64,000 nucleotides of DNA from Achromobacter sp. Root83 (GCF_001428845.1 NZ_LMIU01000003.1:5243-69242); one strand, 5' to 3'; shown: positions 52,751 to 62,833, counted from the first letter of the stretch. Translations and numbers: made by a program. Notes: generated by a model not told the origin, from the sequence alone.

Positions 52751-55414
52751 ATGCAGGACGAATCGTCTTCCTATTCCGATCTATCGCTGCCGGACATCGC
52801 CGGCCTGCCCGCCGCCGATACGCTGGTGCTGACGGTCAACAACCGCTTGTCGCGCCGGCTCACGCTTGAATTGGCCGGGCTGTTGCGCCAGGAGCGCCAG
52901 GTCAGCGAACTGCCGCGCATCCTGCCGCTGTCCGCCTGGCTCGCCGAATCCGCCAACGAACTTGCGTTCGAGGCGGACGACGACGTGCCCGCCTACCGCC
53001 TCGACAGTTTTGCCACGCAGCTGGTGTGGACGGAAGCGATCCGCGCCGAAGAGGCCGAACGCGTGCTGCTGGACGCCAGCCAGGCCGCGCGGCTGTCGAT
53101 GGACGCCGACCTGCTGATGGACGAATGGGAACTGCAGGTGCCTTCGGGCGCGGATACCGACGAATATCGCGGTTTTGCAAAGTGGCGCGTGCGTTATCGC
53201 CAGACGCTGGCCGGTATCGATGCCGAAGACGCGAACCAAGGCTACGCGCGCGTACTCAGGGCGCTGGAAGGCGGCCGGCTGGCCACGCCCCGGCAACTGG
53301 TGCTGGCCGGATTCACGGACATCTCGCCGCGCTTTCAGCGCCTGCTGCGCGCATTCGAGGCACAGGGCACGGACGTGGCGCAATGGCGCGACGCCCAGCG
53401 CGTGGAAACCGTCGCCACACGCTATGAAGCCGCCGATCAGGGCGCGGAGTGGCGCGCCGCGGCCGCCTGGGCCGCCGGCCAGATGAAGGCGCATCCCGCT
53501 GGCCGCTACGCCATCGTATCGCCCCAACTGGAGGCGGAATCGCCCTTTGCGCGGCGCGTGCTCAGCCAGGCCCTGGCCGGACGCGACGGCGCGCCCGCCC
53601 TCGCGTTCAACGTCGCCGTGGGGCGGCCGCTGGATGAATGGCCGATGGCGCGCGCCGCGCTGGCATGGCTGCGCGCCTTGGCCGAATGCGCGCCGGGCAA
53701 GGGATGCGGCGTCGACGTGTTGGGCGCCGCCTTGCTGGCGGGGCATTGCGCCGGCGATGTGCGGCACCGGGCGGGACTGGCGGCGATCGATGCGCGCTGG
53801 CGCCGTCAGGCCAGGCTGCACGTGAGCGCCCAGGACTGGCGCAGACTGCTGGCCGATCTTCCCTCGCTGGCGCAGGCCTGGAACCAGGCCACCGAAATCT
53901 GGACGCAAGGCGGCCGCCAGGCCACGTGCGATGTCTGGATGCTGCGCATGAAGGCCGCGCTGATGGCGCTGGGCTTCCCCGGCGAAGCCGCGCTGGACAG
54001 CGTGGGCTATCAGGTGATGGGCGCGCTGGGCGACGCCCTGGGCAGCTTTTCGGCGCTGGCGCCGGCCGCCGGCCGTCTGGGCGGCGTGGCCGCCGTGAAC
54101 CTGCTGGAAAGCGTGGCGCGTTCGTCCTCGTTCCAGCCGCAGCGCGATCCCCTGGCGCGCCTGGACGTGCTGGGCCTGCTGGAAGCCGAAGGCGGCTCCT
54201 GGGACGGCGTGTGGATGCTGGGCCTGACGGACGACGTGCTGCCCGCTTCGCCCAAGCCCAACCCGTTGCTGCCGCTGGTGGTGTTGCGCCAGGCCAGGGC
54301 GCCACGGGCCACGCCCGAACGCGAACGCGAATGGGCCGAAGGCATGTACGCGGCGCTGTGCCGATGCGCGCCCGAAATCATCGTCAGCCACTCCCACATG
54401 GATGGCGAACGCGAGTTGCGCCCGTCGCCCCTGATTGCCGCGACGGCCTTGTCGAACTGGACGCCGGCCCGAGCCGACGATCAGGCGAGCTTGCCGCAGG
54501 AAGCGCTGGACGACACCCGCGGGCCGCCGCTGGCCGCGGGCAACCGGGGCGGCGGCGGCCTGGACGTGCTGGACACGCAGGCGCGCAATCCGCTGTGGGC
54601 CTTCGTGCGCCACCGCCTGGGCGGACGCGAGCTGGCTCCCTACGCGGACGCGGCCACCGTGAACGTGCGCGGCCAGTTCCTGCACAAGGCGCTGGAACTG
54701 GTGTGGGGCATGATGCCCGACCAGGAAACGCTGCATGAGTTGCTCGCCACCGGCCGTCTGTCCGCCTTGCTGGAACAGGCCGTGGCGCAGGCCGCGGATG
54801 AAGAGCTCAAGGACTATTCGCCAGCCTTGCGCGCACTGGAATGCCAGCGCGCCCAGGCCGTGCTGTCGTCCTGGCTGGACATGGAAGCGCAGCGCCTGCC
54901 GTTCGCGGTGGCGCAAGTGGAAAAAAACCATCAATGGCAGCGGGGCGCGCTCAGCCTGAAGCTGCGGCTGGACCGTATCGACAGCCTGGCCGACGGCCGC
55001 AGCGTCATCGTCGACTACAAGACCGGCGTGGCCGCCGCCAAGCCCGAACCGGACTGGTCGCGCAGCCGGCCCGTGAATGTCCAGCTACCGTTCTACGCAT
55101 CCGTGCTGGCCGATGCCGCCGGCGGCGAAGCCGCGGGCCTGGTGCTGGCGCAGATCCATGCGCGGCAGGTCGCCGCGCAAGGCCTGGCCGACGAAGACCT
55201 GGGCATGCCGGGCGTGACCCTGGCCAGTGAAAGCAAGTACTTCGACGGGCTGTCGTGGCCAGAGATCCGCCAGCGCTGGCGCGTGGCGATCGAGGCGCTT
55301 GCCGATGAATATGTCGCGGGGTATGCGGCCAATGTGGCCTACCGCCGGGATGACCTGAAATACTGCGATGCATTGCCGTTCCTGCGTCTGCATCTGGACG
55401 ACGAGGACGCATAA
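52751..55414 (+). CDS. AddB-like nuclease (PD-(D/E)XK family)
   Basis: 887 residues. The C-terminus holds a PD-(D/E)XK nuclease domain, LKLRLDRIDSLADGRSVIVD then YKTG, followed by a QLPFYASVLA segment. The N-terminal Walker A position is degenerate (LVLTVNNRLSRRLTLELAG), as expected of an inactive-helicase AddB subunit. The family cysteines that hold an iron-sulfur cluster in Bacillus AddB are not evident. The ATG at 52751 is favoured; the frame is open upstream through the terminator. It is followed three bases later by the AddA-like gene. Confidence 0.85.
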   Translation: MQDESSSYSDLSLPDIAGLPAADTLVLTVNNRLSRRLTLELAGLLRQERQVSELPRILPLSAWLAESANELAFEADDDVPAYRLDSFATQLVWTEAIRAEEAERVLLDASQAARLSMDADLLMDEWELQVPSGADTDEYRGFAKWRVRYRQTLAGIDAEDANQGYARVLRALEGGRLATPRQLVLAGFTDISPRFQRLLRAFEAQGTDVAQWRDAQRVETVATRYEAADQGAEWRAAAAWAAGQMKAHPAGRYAIVSPQLEAESPFARRVLSQALAGRDGAPALAFNVAVGRPLDEWPMARAALAWLRALAECAPGKGCGVDVLGAALLAGHCAGDVRHRAGLAAIDARWRRQARLHVSAQDWRRLLADLPSLAQAWNQATEIWTQGGRQATCDVWMLRMKAALMALGFPGEAALDSVGYQVMGALGDALGSFSALAPAAGRLGGVAAVNLLESVARSSSFQPQRDPLARLDVLGLLEAEGGSWDGVWMLGLTDDVLPASPKPNPLLPLVVLRQARAPRATPEREREWAEGMYAALCRCAPEIIVSHSHMDGERELRPSPLIAATALSNWTPARADDQASLPQEALDDTRGPPLAAGNRGGGGLDVLDTQARNPLWAFVRHRLGGRELAPYADAATVNVRGQFLHKALELVWGMMPDQETLHELLATGRLSALLEQAVAQAADEELKDYSPALRALECQRAQAVLSSWLDMEAQRLPFAVAQVEKNHQWQRGALSLKLRLDRIDSLADGRSVIVDYKTGVAAAKPEPDWSRSRPVNVQLPFYASVLADAAGGEAAGLVLAQIHARQVAAQGLADEDLGMPGVTLASESKYFDGLSWPEIRQRWRVAIEALADEYVAGYAANVAYRRDDLKYCDALPFLRLHLDDEDA

Positions 55415-55417
55415 GCC

Positions 55418-58400
55418 ATGGCTGACACAGAACGCTTGCCGCAGGACCACGCCGCCCGCGCCGATGCGCTGGACCCGGCGCGCTCATTCCTGGTCCAGGC
55501 CCCCGCGGGTTCGGGCAAGACCGAGCTGCTGACCGACCGCATCCTGGCCTTGCTGGCCACGGTGAACCGTCCCGAAGAAATCGTCGCGATCACGTTCACG
55601 CGCAAGGCCGCCTCCGAGATGCATGCGCGCGTGCTCAGCAAACTGCGGCGCGGCCTGGATGCGCCGCCGCAGGCCCGGCACGAACGCCGAAGCTGGGAAT
55701 TGGCCCGTGCGGCGCTGGCGCGCAATGCGGAGCTGGGCTGGCATCTGCTGGACCACCCGGCGCGCCTGGCCATCCGCACCATCGATTCCTTCTGCGCGGG
55801 GCTGGTGCGCAGCATGCCCTGGCTGTCGGAACTGGGCGGCATGCCGGACATCACCGACGATGCCCGCTCGCACTACGAGGCCGCCGCCCGCGCCACGCTG
55901 GACCTGGCCGACGATTACGAGGCCGTGCGCATTCTGCTCAAGCACCTGGACGTGGACGTGCAGGCGGCCAAGGACGCCATCGCGGACATGCTGGGACAGC
56001 GCGACCAATGGCTGCCGTTGCTGCGCCACGGTTCCGACCGCGAAGCGATGGAGGCCACGCTGGCCGAAGCCATCGGCGAAGACCTGGACGCGCTGAGCGC
56101 CGCCATGCCTTACGGGTGGGCCGAAGCGCTGTGCGGTCCGGCGCGCCTGGCGGCCGCCCATCTGCAGGACGGCGCCGACGACAACAAGCTGCTGGCGCTG
56201 CTGGACTGGACGGAAGAATTGCCGCCCGACGCCGAACTGCTGGACGCATGGCGCGCCGTGGCGCATCTGCTGCTGACCGGCACGGGCACCTTGCGCAAGA
56301 CAGTCACCAAGACCCTCGGGTTTCCCGCCAAGTGCGCGCACAAAGAGCCATTCGTGGCCTGGCTGGAAGGCGCCGACGGACAGGCAGCCTGGGTGCGCAG
56401 GCTGCATTCGGTCCGCGATATCCCCGCGCCGCATTTCACGGATGCGCAATGGGAAGTGCTGGGCGCCCAACTGATGACCCTGGCGCTCGCCGTGGCGCAG
56501 TTGCGCCTGCGCTTCGCCGACAAGGGCGAGGTGGATTTCATCGAGATCTCGCAACGCGCCGCTTCCGCGCTGGGCAGCGCCGACGACCCGGGCGAACTGC
56601 TGCTCAAGCTGGATGCGTCCATCCGCCATCTGCTCATCGACGAATTCCAGGACACCAGCCAGACGCAACTGGACCTGCTGCGCACGCTGACTTCCGGCTG
56701 GCAGGCGGGCGACGGCCGCAGCCTGTTCCTGGTCGGGGATCCGATGCAGTCGATCTACCGCTTCCGCAAGGCGGAGGTGGGCCTGTTCCTTGAAGTGGCC
56801 GACATCGGCGTGGGGGAATTGCAGCCGAATTTCCTGAACCTGACGGACAACTTCCGTTCGCAGGCCGGCATCGTGGATTGGGTGAACCGCTCGTTCGTGG
56901 AATTGCTGCCCAAGCGCAGCGATGCCAGCGCGGGCGCGATCGCCTACAGCCCGTCCACCGCATTCCACCCGCTCCTGCCCGATCCGGCGGTGTGCTTCCA
57001 TCCGGCCTGGTCGCGTGAAGGCGCGGTCTCGCCCGAGACGCAGGCCGAGGACATCGCGGTGGGACTGGTGCGCCAGGCGCTGACTGAATACAAGGGCGCG
57101 AAGCACCCCGTGGCGGTGCTGGTGCGCGCGCGCAGCCATCTTGGCAACCTGACCCGGCGGCTCGCGCAGGAAGGCATCCGCTGCCGCGCCGTGGATCTGG
57201 TGCCGCTGGCCTTGCGGCCCGTGGTCGCGGACCTGGTGCAGCTTGTGCGGGCGCTGTCGCACCCCGGCGACCGCCTGGCCTGGCTGTCGGTGCTGCGCGC
57301 GCCGTATTGCGGCCTGACGCTGACATCCCTGCAGCGCCTGTTCGGCGACGATCACGTCACGCCGGTGCCGGTCTTGCTGGAACGCGCGCTGCGCATTGTT
57401 CCGCGAGTCGCGGCGGTGACGGCGGACGCGGCGCCGCAGGGCTCGCTGTTCGACGCCGCGCCGGCGGAACCCGAATCGCCTTCCGCGCAGGCCTTGCTTG
57501 GCGCCGATGAGTTCGCGCGCTTGCGCCAGGTGGCGGCTGTCCTGCTCGACAAGCGCAACGCCTCCGGCGCGATGCCGTTCGCCGCGTGGGTCGAGTCGCT
57601 GTGGCGCCGCCTGGGCGGGCCGGGCCTGTATGCGGGCCTGTCCGTCGCCAACGACGCGGAAAGCCTGTTCCAGCTTGTCGAGCGGCTGGCGCCGCACGGC
57701 AGCATCGATGTCGCCGCGCTGGACGCGGGGATCTCTCGCCTGTTCGCCGCGCCGGATGCCGCGGACGAAGAGGACGGCGCGGTCGAGATCATGACCATGC
57801 ACAAGTCCAAGGGCCTGCAGTTCGAAACGGTGATCCTGTATGGCCTGCACCGCGCGCCGCGCGGAGATCAGGCGCCGCTGGTGCGTTTCGAGCAGAGCGG
57901 GGGGCGCGTGCTGTTCGGCCCCGTCAAGCCGCGGGCGGAAACCGAGGCCGATCCGGTGTCGCGCTATCTGGGCGCGCGCGAGGCGCGGCGCGCCTCGTAT
58001 GAAATCGACCGGTTGCTGTATGTGGCCGCGACGCGGGCGCGCAAGCGCCTGCACCTGGTGGGCCATGTGTCGGTGGACGAGGCCAGCGGCCAGCCCAAGA
58101 CGCCGCCCTCCGCCAGCCTGTTGGGGCGCCTTTGGCCGTGCCTGTCCGTGCCGGTGCCGCCGTCGCTGAATGGGGAAACCCTGCCCGAAACCTCCGACGC
58201 GCCCGAATGGCAGGGCGAACCCTTGCGCCGCGTGGACGGCGCGGGCCTAGCGCAGCTGTCGCGCCTGGCCGACGTGACGGTCAGCCCCGGCTTCGGCACC
58301 GCGACCCGGGGAGCCTGGGGCGACAGCGGCGAGCATCCCGCCTGGCAATTGGAGGCGGGCTACGACGCCGCCATCGGCACGCTGGCCCACGCATGGCTGG

Positions 58401-58867
58401 CGCGCATCGGACACGACGGCGTGCACGCCTGGCCGGCCGATGCGCTGGCGCGGCGCCTGCCCGCCATGCGCCGCCAACTGACACGCGCCGGCATCCCGGC
58501 AAGCCAGGCGGACGCCGCATCGGAAGCAGTGCTTGAAACCCTGCAGGCAACCCTCGCGGACAAACAGGGCCTGTGGCTGCTATCGCAATCCGGCGCCCGC
58601 CGCGAGTGGCCCCTGATCGACGCCGCGGGCAAGGTGTCCGTGATCGACCTGGCCCTCAGCACCGAAGACGGCTGGCTGATCGTCGACTACAAAACGGGCC
58701 GCCCCCACCCCGGCGAATCCCCCACCGCCTTCGCAACCCGCATGCGCCAGCGCCACGGCGAGCAACTGCTGCGTTACTGCACGCAAGTCACGGCCCTGGA
58801 CGGCCGCTCCGCCCGCGCAGCCCTCTACTTCCCCCGCGCCCGAGCCTGGATCGACCTGACAATGTAG
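55418..58867 (+). CDS. AddA-like UvrD-family helicase-nuclease
   Basis: 1149 residues. The helicase motifs are QAPAGSGKTELLTDRIL (Walker A), the DEFQDTSQTQ motif II, GDPMQSIYRFRKAEV, FRSQ..., MTMHKSKGLQFETVILYG (motif V) and LLYVAATRARKRLHLV (motif VI). The C-terminus has a nuclease domain, SVIDLALSTEDGWLIVDYKT. It processes double-strand breaks with the gene upstream; this pair would be the cell's RecBCD equivalent. The call of AddA over RecB rests on the two-nuclease, one-helicase arrangement. Confidence 0.88.
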   Translation: MADTERLPQDHAARADALDPARSFLVQAPAGSGKTELLTDRILALLATVNRPEEIVAITFTRKAASEMHARVLSKLRRGLDAPPQARHERRSWELARAALARNAELGWHLLDHPARLAIRTIDSFCAGLVRSMPWLSELGGMPDITDDARSHYEAAARATLDLADDYEAVRILLKHLDVDVQAAKDAIADMLGQRDQWLPLLRHGSDREAMEATLAEAIGEDLDALSAAMPYGWAEALCGPARLAAAHLQDGADDNKLLALLDWTEELPPDAELLDAWRAVAHLLLTGTGTLRKTVTKTLGFPAKCAHKEPFVAWLEGADGQAAWVRRLHSVRDIPAPHFTDAQWEVLGAQLMTLALAVAQLRLRFADKGEVDFIEISQRAASALGSADDPGELLLKLDASIRHLLIDEFQDTSQTQLDLLRTLTSGWQAGDGRSLFLVGDPMQSIYRFRKAEVGLFLEVADIGVGELQPNFLNLTDNFRSQAGIVDWVNRSFVELLPKRSDASAGAIAYSPSTAFHPLLPDPAVCFHPAWSREGAVSPETQAEDIAVGLVRQALTEYKGAKHPVAVLVRARSHLGNLTRRLAQEGIRCRAVDLVPLALRPVVADLVQLVRALSHPGDRLAWLSVLRAPYCGLTLTSLQRLFGDDHVTPVPVLLERALRIVPRVAAVTADAAPQGSLFDAAPAEPESPSAQALLGADEFARLRQVAAVLLDKRNASGAMPFAAWVESLWRRLGGPGLYAGLSVANDAESLFQLVERLAPHGSIDVAALDAGISRLFAAPDAADEEDGAVEIMTMHKSKGLQFETVILYGLHRAPRGDQAPLVRFEQSGGRVLFGPVKPRAETEADPVSRYLGAREARRASYEIDRLLYVAATRARKRLHLVGHVSVDEASGQPKTPPSASLLGRLWPCLSVPVPPSLNGETLPETSDAPEWQGEPLRRVDGAGLAQLSRLADVTVSPGFGTATRGAWGDSGEHPAWQLEAGYDAAIGTLAHAWLARIGHDGVHAWPADALARRLPAMRRQLTRAGIPASQADAASEAVLETLQATLADKQGLWLLSQSGARREWPLIDAAGKVSVIDLALSTEDGWLIVDYKTGRPHPGESPTAFATRMRQRHGEQLLRYCTQVTALDGRSARAALYFPRARAWIDLTM

Positions 58868-59130
58868 ATACCCGGCAAAAAAAGCAGTCCACCCAGCGAA
58901 GCGCGATAAACCGAAGCAAGCCCCCCGTACAACGCAGCGACGCCCCCGCAAGCCCCAAGCAGATCTAGCAAAAGCAAGGCAAAGCGAAGCGAGCCGCCCG
59001 GGCCAGCGAAGCGAAGCCCGCCTCCCTCCCCCTCGGGGGGAGGGCCGGGGAGGGGGCCCACATACCGCCCCTCGGGGCCCGCCAGCCGAGATTCGAGCAA
59101 GCGCGCGAAGCGCAGCTCTGCTAGAATCTC
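58868..59130. other. repeat-rich region between the addA-like gene and 4.5S RNA
   Basis: No gene is supported. It has repeated GCGAAGCG-type words (CCAGCGAAGCG occurs twice, near 58895 and 59005) and a C-run/G-run hairpin at about 59022-59042 that could end the helicase transcript. The left arm of a 21-bp inverted repeat (59074-59094) matches the 4.5S RNA 5' end. Confidence 0.6.
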
Positions 59131-59144
59131 GGCTGGCGGGCCCC
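59074..59144. repeat. 21-bp perfect inverted repeat covering the 4.5S RNA start
   Basis: The left arm is 59074-59094 and the right arm 59124-59144, separated by 29 bases. Arms begin GGGGCCCGCCAGCCG and end CGGCTGGCGGGCCCC. The right arm contains most of the -10 box and the first bases of the SRP RNA. Confidence 0.92.
59122..59127 (+). promoter_or_regulatory. -10 box of the 4.5S RNA gene
   Basis: TAGAAT (five of six matches to TATAAT) lies four bases before the predicted RNA start; a clear -35 is not seen at the usual distance. Confidence 0.55.
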
Positions 59145-59233
59145 TTCGCATGGTTCGACGGTGAACCTGGTCAGGTCGGGAACGAAGCAGCCATAGTCGT
59201 TTAGGGTCAGTGCCGGAGTAAGGCTCGCCAACC
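59131..59233 (+). ncRNA. ffs: 4.5S signal recognition particle RNA
   Basis: About 103 nt. The conserved domain IV apical segment GGTCAGGTCGGGAACGAAGC with AGCAGCCA is unmistakable. The 5' GGCTGGCGGGCC pairs with the 3' GGCTCGCCAACC, closing the long hairpin with a few wobble pairs. It binds Ffh for co-translational membrane targeting. The exact ends are inferred from pairing. Its 5' end is part of the 21-bp inverted repeat. Confidence 0.95.
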
Positions 59234-59242
59234 GGATTCTTC

Positions 59243-59283
59243 AAAGCAAAGGCGTCATGATTAAACCCATGGCGCTTTGCTTT
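59243..59283 (+). terminator. putative hairpin after 4.5S RNA
   Basis: AAAGCAAAG pairs with CTTTGCTTT, with CATG/CATG pairing further in. It lies ten bases after the RNA 3' end; no T run follows, so it may be a processing or termination structure. Confidence 0.45.
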
Positions 59284-59395
59284 CAGGGGGGACGGGGTTA
59301 TTTTCCAAGGATTCGTTCCACGGGAATAAGCCCGTCCCCTTTGCATTTCAGCCCGCCGGTCAACGGGTTCAACAATCAGGCTCTACAATCCAGCC

Positions 59396-61762
59396 ATGAC
59401 TTATCTGGTATTGGCCCGCAAGTGGCGGCCGCGATCGTTCGATACCCTCGTGGGGCAGGATCACGTGGTGCGCGCGCTTACCCACGCGCTCGACACGCAA
59501 CGCCTGCATCACGCCTGGCTGTTCACCGGAACCCGCGGCGTGGGCAAGACCACGCTCTCGCGCATTCTGGCGAAATCGCTCAATTGCGAAACAGGCATCA
59601 CGTCCAAGCCTTGCGGCGTCTGTCGCGCCTGCACCGAGATCGATGCGGGGCGCTTCGTCGACTACCTCGAGCTCGATGCGGCGTCGAACCGCGGCGTCGA
59701 AGAAATGACCCAGCTGCTGGAGCAGGCGGTGTACGCGCCGGGCGCCGGACGCTTCAAGGTCTACATGATCGACGAAGTCCACATGCTGACCGGGCACGCG
59801 TTCAATGCGATGCTCAAGACGCTCGAAGAGCCTCCGCCCCACGTCAAATTCATCCTGGCCACCACCGATCCTCAGAAGATTCCGGTGACGGTGTTGTCGC
59901 GCTGCCTGCAGTTCAACCTGAAGCAGATGCCCGCCGACTCCATCGTCGGCCATTTGCAAGCCGTGCTGGGGCAGGAAGACGTGGGATTCGAGGTGCCCGC
60001 GCTGCGCCTGATCGGGCAAGCGGCTTCGGGATCCATGCGCGACGCGCTGTCGCTGACAGACCAGGCCATTGCCTACAGCGCCGGCAATCTGACCGAGGAC
60101 GCCGTGCGCGGCATGCTCGGCACCATCGACCAACGCCATCTTGTCCGCCTGCTGGACGCGCTGTCCACGGGCGACGCCAAGGGCGTGCTGGCGGTGGCGG
60201 ATGAACTTGCGATCCGCGGCCTGTCCTATGCCGGCGCGCTGGCTGACCTGGCCGTGCTGCTCTCGCGCGTGGCCATCGAACAGCGCGTGACGGGCGTCAC
60301 GCCTGCCGAAGACCCGCTGGCGGGCGATATCGCGCGTCTGGCGCAGGTTCTGCACCCGGACGCGGTGCAATTGTTCTATTCCGTGGCCGTGCACAGCCGC
60401 AGTGAGCTGACCCTGGCGCCCGACGAATACGCGGGCTTCATCATGGCTTGCCTGCGCATGCTGGCGCTCAATGGCGACGCCGGCCCGCAAACCGTGCTGG
60501 AAGCGCCTGCCGCGCCCGCTCGCCAAACGGCGGAACCGGCGCTGGCCACGGCGGCGCCCGCGGCCGCACCGGCCCCTGCCGCCTCGGCACCCGCCGCAAC
60601 CGCCACCGTCGTTTCGGCGCCTGCGGCAACAGCCGCCGTCGCGCCGCCGCCTGCCTCAGCGCCTGCCGCAATGGCTCCCGCAGCCACGGTTCCTACGTCC
60701 ACGGTTCCTGCGGCCACGACCGCCGCGGCCCCGGCCTCCGGTGCCGAAGCCGTCGCAGTCGCGCCTGTCCCGGCCACCCCGCCGGTTGCCGCCCAGCCAT
60801 CCGCTGTCCCCGCCTCCGTCCCTGTAGAAGCGCTCGCGCCTTCGGGGACCGCTGTCGCGGCGTCGGCGCCTTCGGCTCCCGCTTCCGCGCCCGAGCCTGC
60901 GCAAGCGGCGGCGCCGGCCGAACCCATCCCTGCTCCCGTGATGGCGGCATCCGCCGCGCCGGTGGCACCCGAGCCCGCCGCAGCCCCTCCCGTGCCGCAA
61001 GCCGCCGATAGCGGCAGCGTGCCGCCCTGGGAAGATCTGCCGGCCAGCGCTTCCGCCGCGCCGGCGTCCGGCAAGCTGGCAGGCTCGGCTGCGCTGGCGG
61101 TGACGCCCGCCGTGGCTGCCGTGGCGGCGGCTCCGGCGGCGGACGATGCCGACGGCCCCCCGTCCTGGGTCGACGAAGAGATTCCCTTCGAAGCCGAAGG
61201 CGGCTTTGCGCCGGAAAGCGGCTTCACCTCCGACCCCGACGACGATTTCGAAACCCTGGCCACGACGCCATCCACCGCGCCGTCCGCGGCATCGCAGCCG
61301 GCCTCCGCACCCGCGCGGCGCGACGGCCCGGCGCCCGCGCGCAAGCGTTCGTCGCGCGCCCGCATGGCGGACATGACCTCGGCTTTGTGGCCGGAACTGG
61401 CAGGGCGGCTGCCCGTCACCGGCCTGGCCGCGGAACTGGCGCGCCAGAGCGAATGGGCCGGCGTGCAGGGCGATGCAATCATTCTGCGCGTGGCCGTCAA
61501 GACGCTTGCCGAAAGCGAAAGCCGTGTCCGTCTGCAAACCGTGCTGTGCGAACATTTCGGGCAGGGCATACGTCTGGACGTGGAAGTCGGCGTCACGGGC
61601 GACGCCACGGCGCATGCCGTGGCGCAGGCCGAGCGCGCGGCACGCCAACTGGCGGCCGAAGACGCGGTGGCCGTCGATCCTTTTGTTCAAGCGCTGGTGG
61701 CCGATTTTGGCGGCATGGTCGTGCCCGGCTCGATCCGCCACGTTGATCTCCCCGCCGCCTGA
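59396..61762 (+). CDS. dnaX: DNA polymerase III subunit tau/gamma
   Basis: 788 residues. The clamp-loader ATPase has Walker A GTRGVGKTTLSR, a four-cysteine zinc site (CETGITSKPCGVCRAC), DEVHMLTGHAFNAMLK and the SRC motif (VLSRCLQF). Residues about 360-580 are a very alanine/proline-rich low-complexity linker. The C-terminal tau domain ends with QALVADFGGMVVPGSIRHVD. I see no slippery A-rich heptamer for a gamma frameshift. It starts 160 bases after the SRP RNA. Confidence 0.95.
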   Translation: MTYLVLARKWRPRSFDTLVGQDHVVRALTHALDTQRLHHAWLFTGTRGVGKTTLSRILAKSLNCETGITSKPCGVCRACTEIDAGRFVDYLELDAASNRGVEEMTQLLEQAVYAPGAGRFKVYMIDEVHMLTGHAFNAMLKTLEEPPPHVKFILATTDPQKIPVTVLSRCLQFNLKQMPADSIVGHLQAVLGQEDVGFEVPALRLIGQAASGSMRDALSLTDQAIAYSAGNLTEDAVRGMLGTIDQRHLVRLLDALSTGDAKGVLAVADELAIRGLSYAGALADLAVLLSRVAIEQRVTGVTPAEDPLAGDIARLAQVLHPDAVQLFYSVAVHSRSELTLAPDEYAGFIMACLRMLALNGDAGPQTVLEAPAAPARQTAEPALATAAPAAAPAPAASAPAATATVVSAPAATAAVAPPPASAPAAMAPAATVPTSTVPAATTAAAPASGAEAVAVAPVPATPPVAAQPSAVPASVPVEALAPSGTAVAASAPSAPASAPEPAQAAAPAEPIPAPVMAASAAPVAPEPAAAPPVPQAADSGSVPPWEDLPASASAAPASGKLAGSAALAVTPAVAAVAAAPAADDADGPPSWVDEEIPFEAEGGFAPESGFTSDPDDDFETLATTPSTAPSAASQPASAPARRDGPAPARKRSSRARMADMTSALWPELAGRLPVTGLAAELARQSEWAGVQGDAIILRVAVKTLAESESRVRLQTVLCEHFGQGIRLDVEVGVTGDATAHAVAQAERAARQLAAEDAVAVDPFVQALVADFGGMVVPGSIRHVDLPAA

Positions 61763-61807
61763 TTGGGCGGCAATCTCTCATTCCCCTCGTTCAAGGAAGC
61801 ATCCATC

Positions 61808-62134
61808 ATGATGAAAGGACAACTGGCCGGCCTGATGCGCCAGGCGCAGCAAATGCAGGAAAACATGAAGAAGGCGCAAGACGCGCTGGCCGACATCCAG
61901 GTCGAAGGCGCCTCCGGCGGCGGCTTGGTGAAGGTCACCATGACCTGCCGCCACGACGTCAAGCGCGTCGTGATCGACCCGTCGCTGCTGGGCGACGACA
62001 AGGACATGCTGGAAGACCTGGTTGCCGCCGCGTTCAACGACGCGCTGCGCAAGGCCGAGGCGACTTCCCAGGAAAAGATGGCATCGGTGACCGCCGGCAT
62101 GCCGCTGCCCCCGGGCATGAAGCTGCCGTTCTGA
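61808..62134 (+). CDS. ybaB: YbaB/EbfC nucleoid-associated protein
   Basis: 108 residues. It has the [20 protein letters not shown] helix and [20 protein letters not shown]. The protein binds DNA as a dimer. The ATG at 61808 has AAGGAA about ten bases upstream; a second ATG is next to it. It is 45 bases after dnaX and 21 before recR, the conserved dnaX-ybaB-recR operon. Confidence 0.95.
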   Translation: MMKGQLAGLMRQAQQMQENMKKAQDALADIQVEGASGGGLVKVTMTCRHDVKRVVIDPSLLGDDKDMLEDLVAAAFNDALRKAEATSQEKMASVTAGMPLPPGMKLPF

Positions 62135-62155
62135 TCGCCGCAGTCCTAGGCCGCC

Positions 62156-62764
62156 ATGGATCCGTTACTGCCTGAACCCGAGCCGCTGGTATCGCTGATC
62201 GAGGCGCTGCGGCGGCTGCCCGGCGTGGGCGTGCGTTCGGCCCGGCGCATGGCCTATCACCTGTTGCAGCATGACCCGCAAGGCGCGGACATGCTGGGCC
62301 GGGCGCTGGCGGGCGCGGTGCGCGATCTGAAGCACTGCGCGCGCTGCAACAGCTTCGCGGAAGAAGAGGTCTGCGGCACCTGCTCCAATCCCAAGCGCGA
62401 TCCCTCCTTGCTGTGCATCGTGGAAACGCCGGCCGACCAGAACATGATCGAGTCCAGCCACGGCTACCGTGGCCTGTACTACGTGCTGATGGGCCGGGTG
62501 GCGCCGCTGGAAGGCATCGGTCCGCGCGAACTCGATTTCGACCGCGTGATCAAGCGGGCCACCGACGGCGTGGTGCAAGAGGTCATCCTGGCGACCAACT
62601 TCACCGCGGAAGGCGAGACCACCGCCCACTTCCTGGGCGAAGCCCTGGGCGAGCGCGGCCTGCGGGTCACGCGCCTGGCGCGCGGCGTGCCGGCCGGCAG
62701 CGAACTGGAATACGTCGACGCGGGCACCATCGCCTGGGCGCTGATGGAGCGCAAGACCACCTGA
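62156..62764 (+). CDS. recR: recombination mediator protein RecR
   Basis: 202 residues. An N-terminal helix-hairpin-helix ([20 protein letters not shown]) is followed by a four-cysteine zinc finger ([18 protein letters not shown]), a Toprim domain ([14 protein letters not shown]) and the C-terminal [20 protein letters not shown]. It works with RecO and RecF to load RecA at gaps. Confidence 0.96.
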   Translation: MDPLLPEPEPLVSLIEALRRLPGVGVRSARRMAYHLLQHDPQGADMLGRALAGAVRDLKHCARCNSFAEEEVCGTCSNPKRDPSLLCIVETPADQNMIESSHGYRGLYYVLMGRVAPLEGIGPRELDFDRVIKRATDGVVQEVILATNFTAEGETTAHFLGEALGERGLRVTRLARGVPAGSELEYVDAGTIAWALMERKTT

Positions 62765-62833
62765 CGTCCGCGGTATCGGAACGTCTTGCCGGCAACGTAC
62801 CGGCAAGGCAAGAGAACGAGAGGAAGACAAACC

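Noticed and set aside
60376-61608. A 410-codon minus-strand frame rich in Ala and Gly
   Set aside because: It is the reverse strand of the dnaX Ala/Pro linker.
59396-61762. Programmed frameshift making a gamma subunit in dnaX
   Set aside because: No A-rich slippery heptamer with downstream hairpin is visible in the frame.
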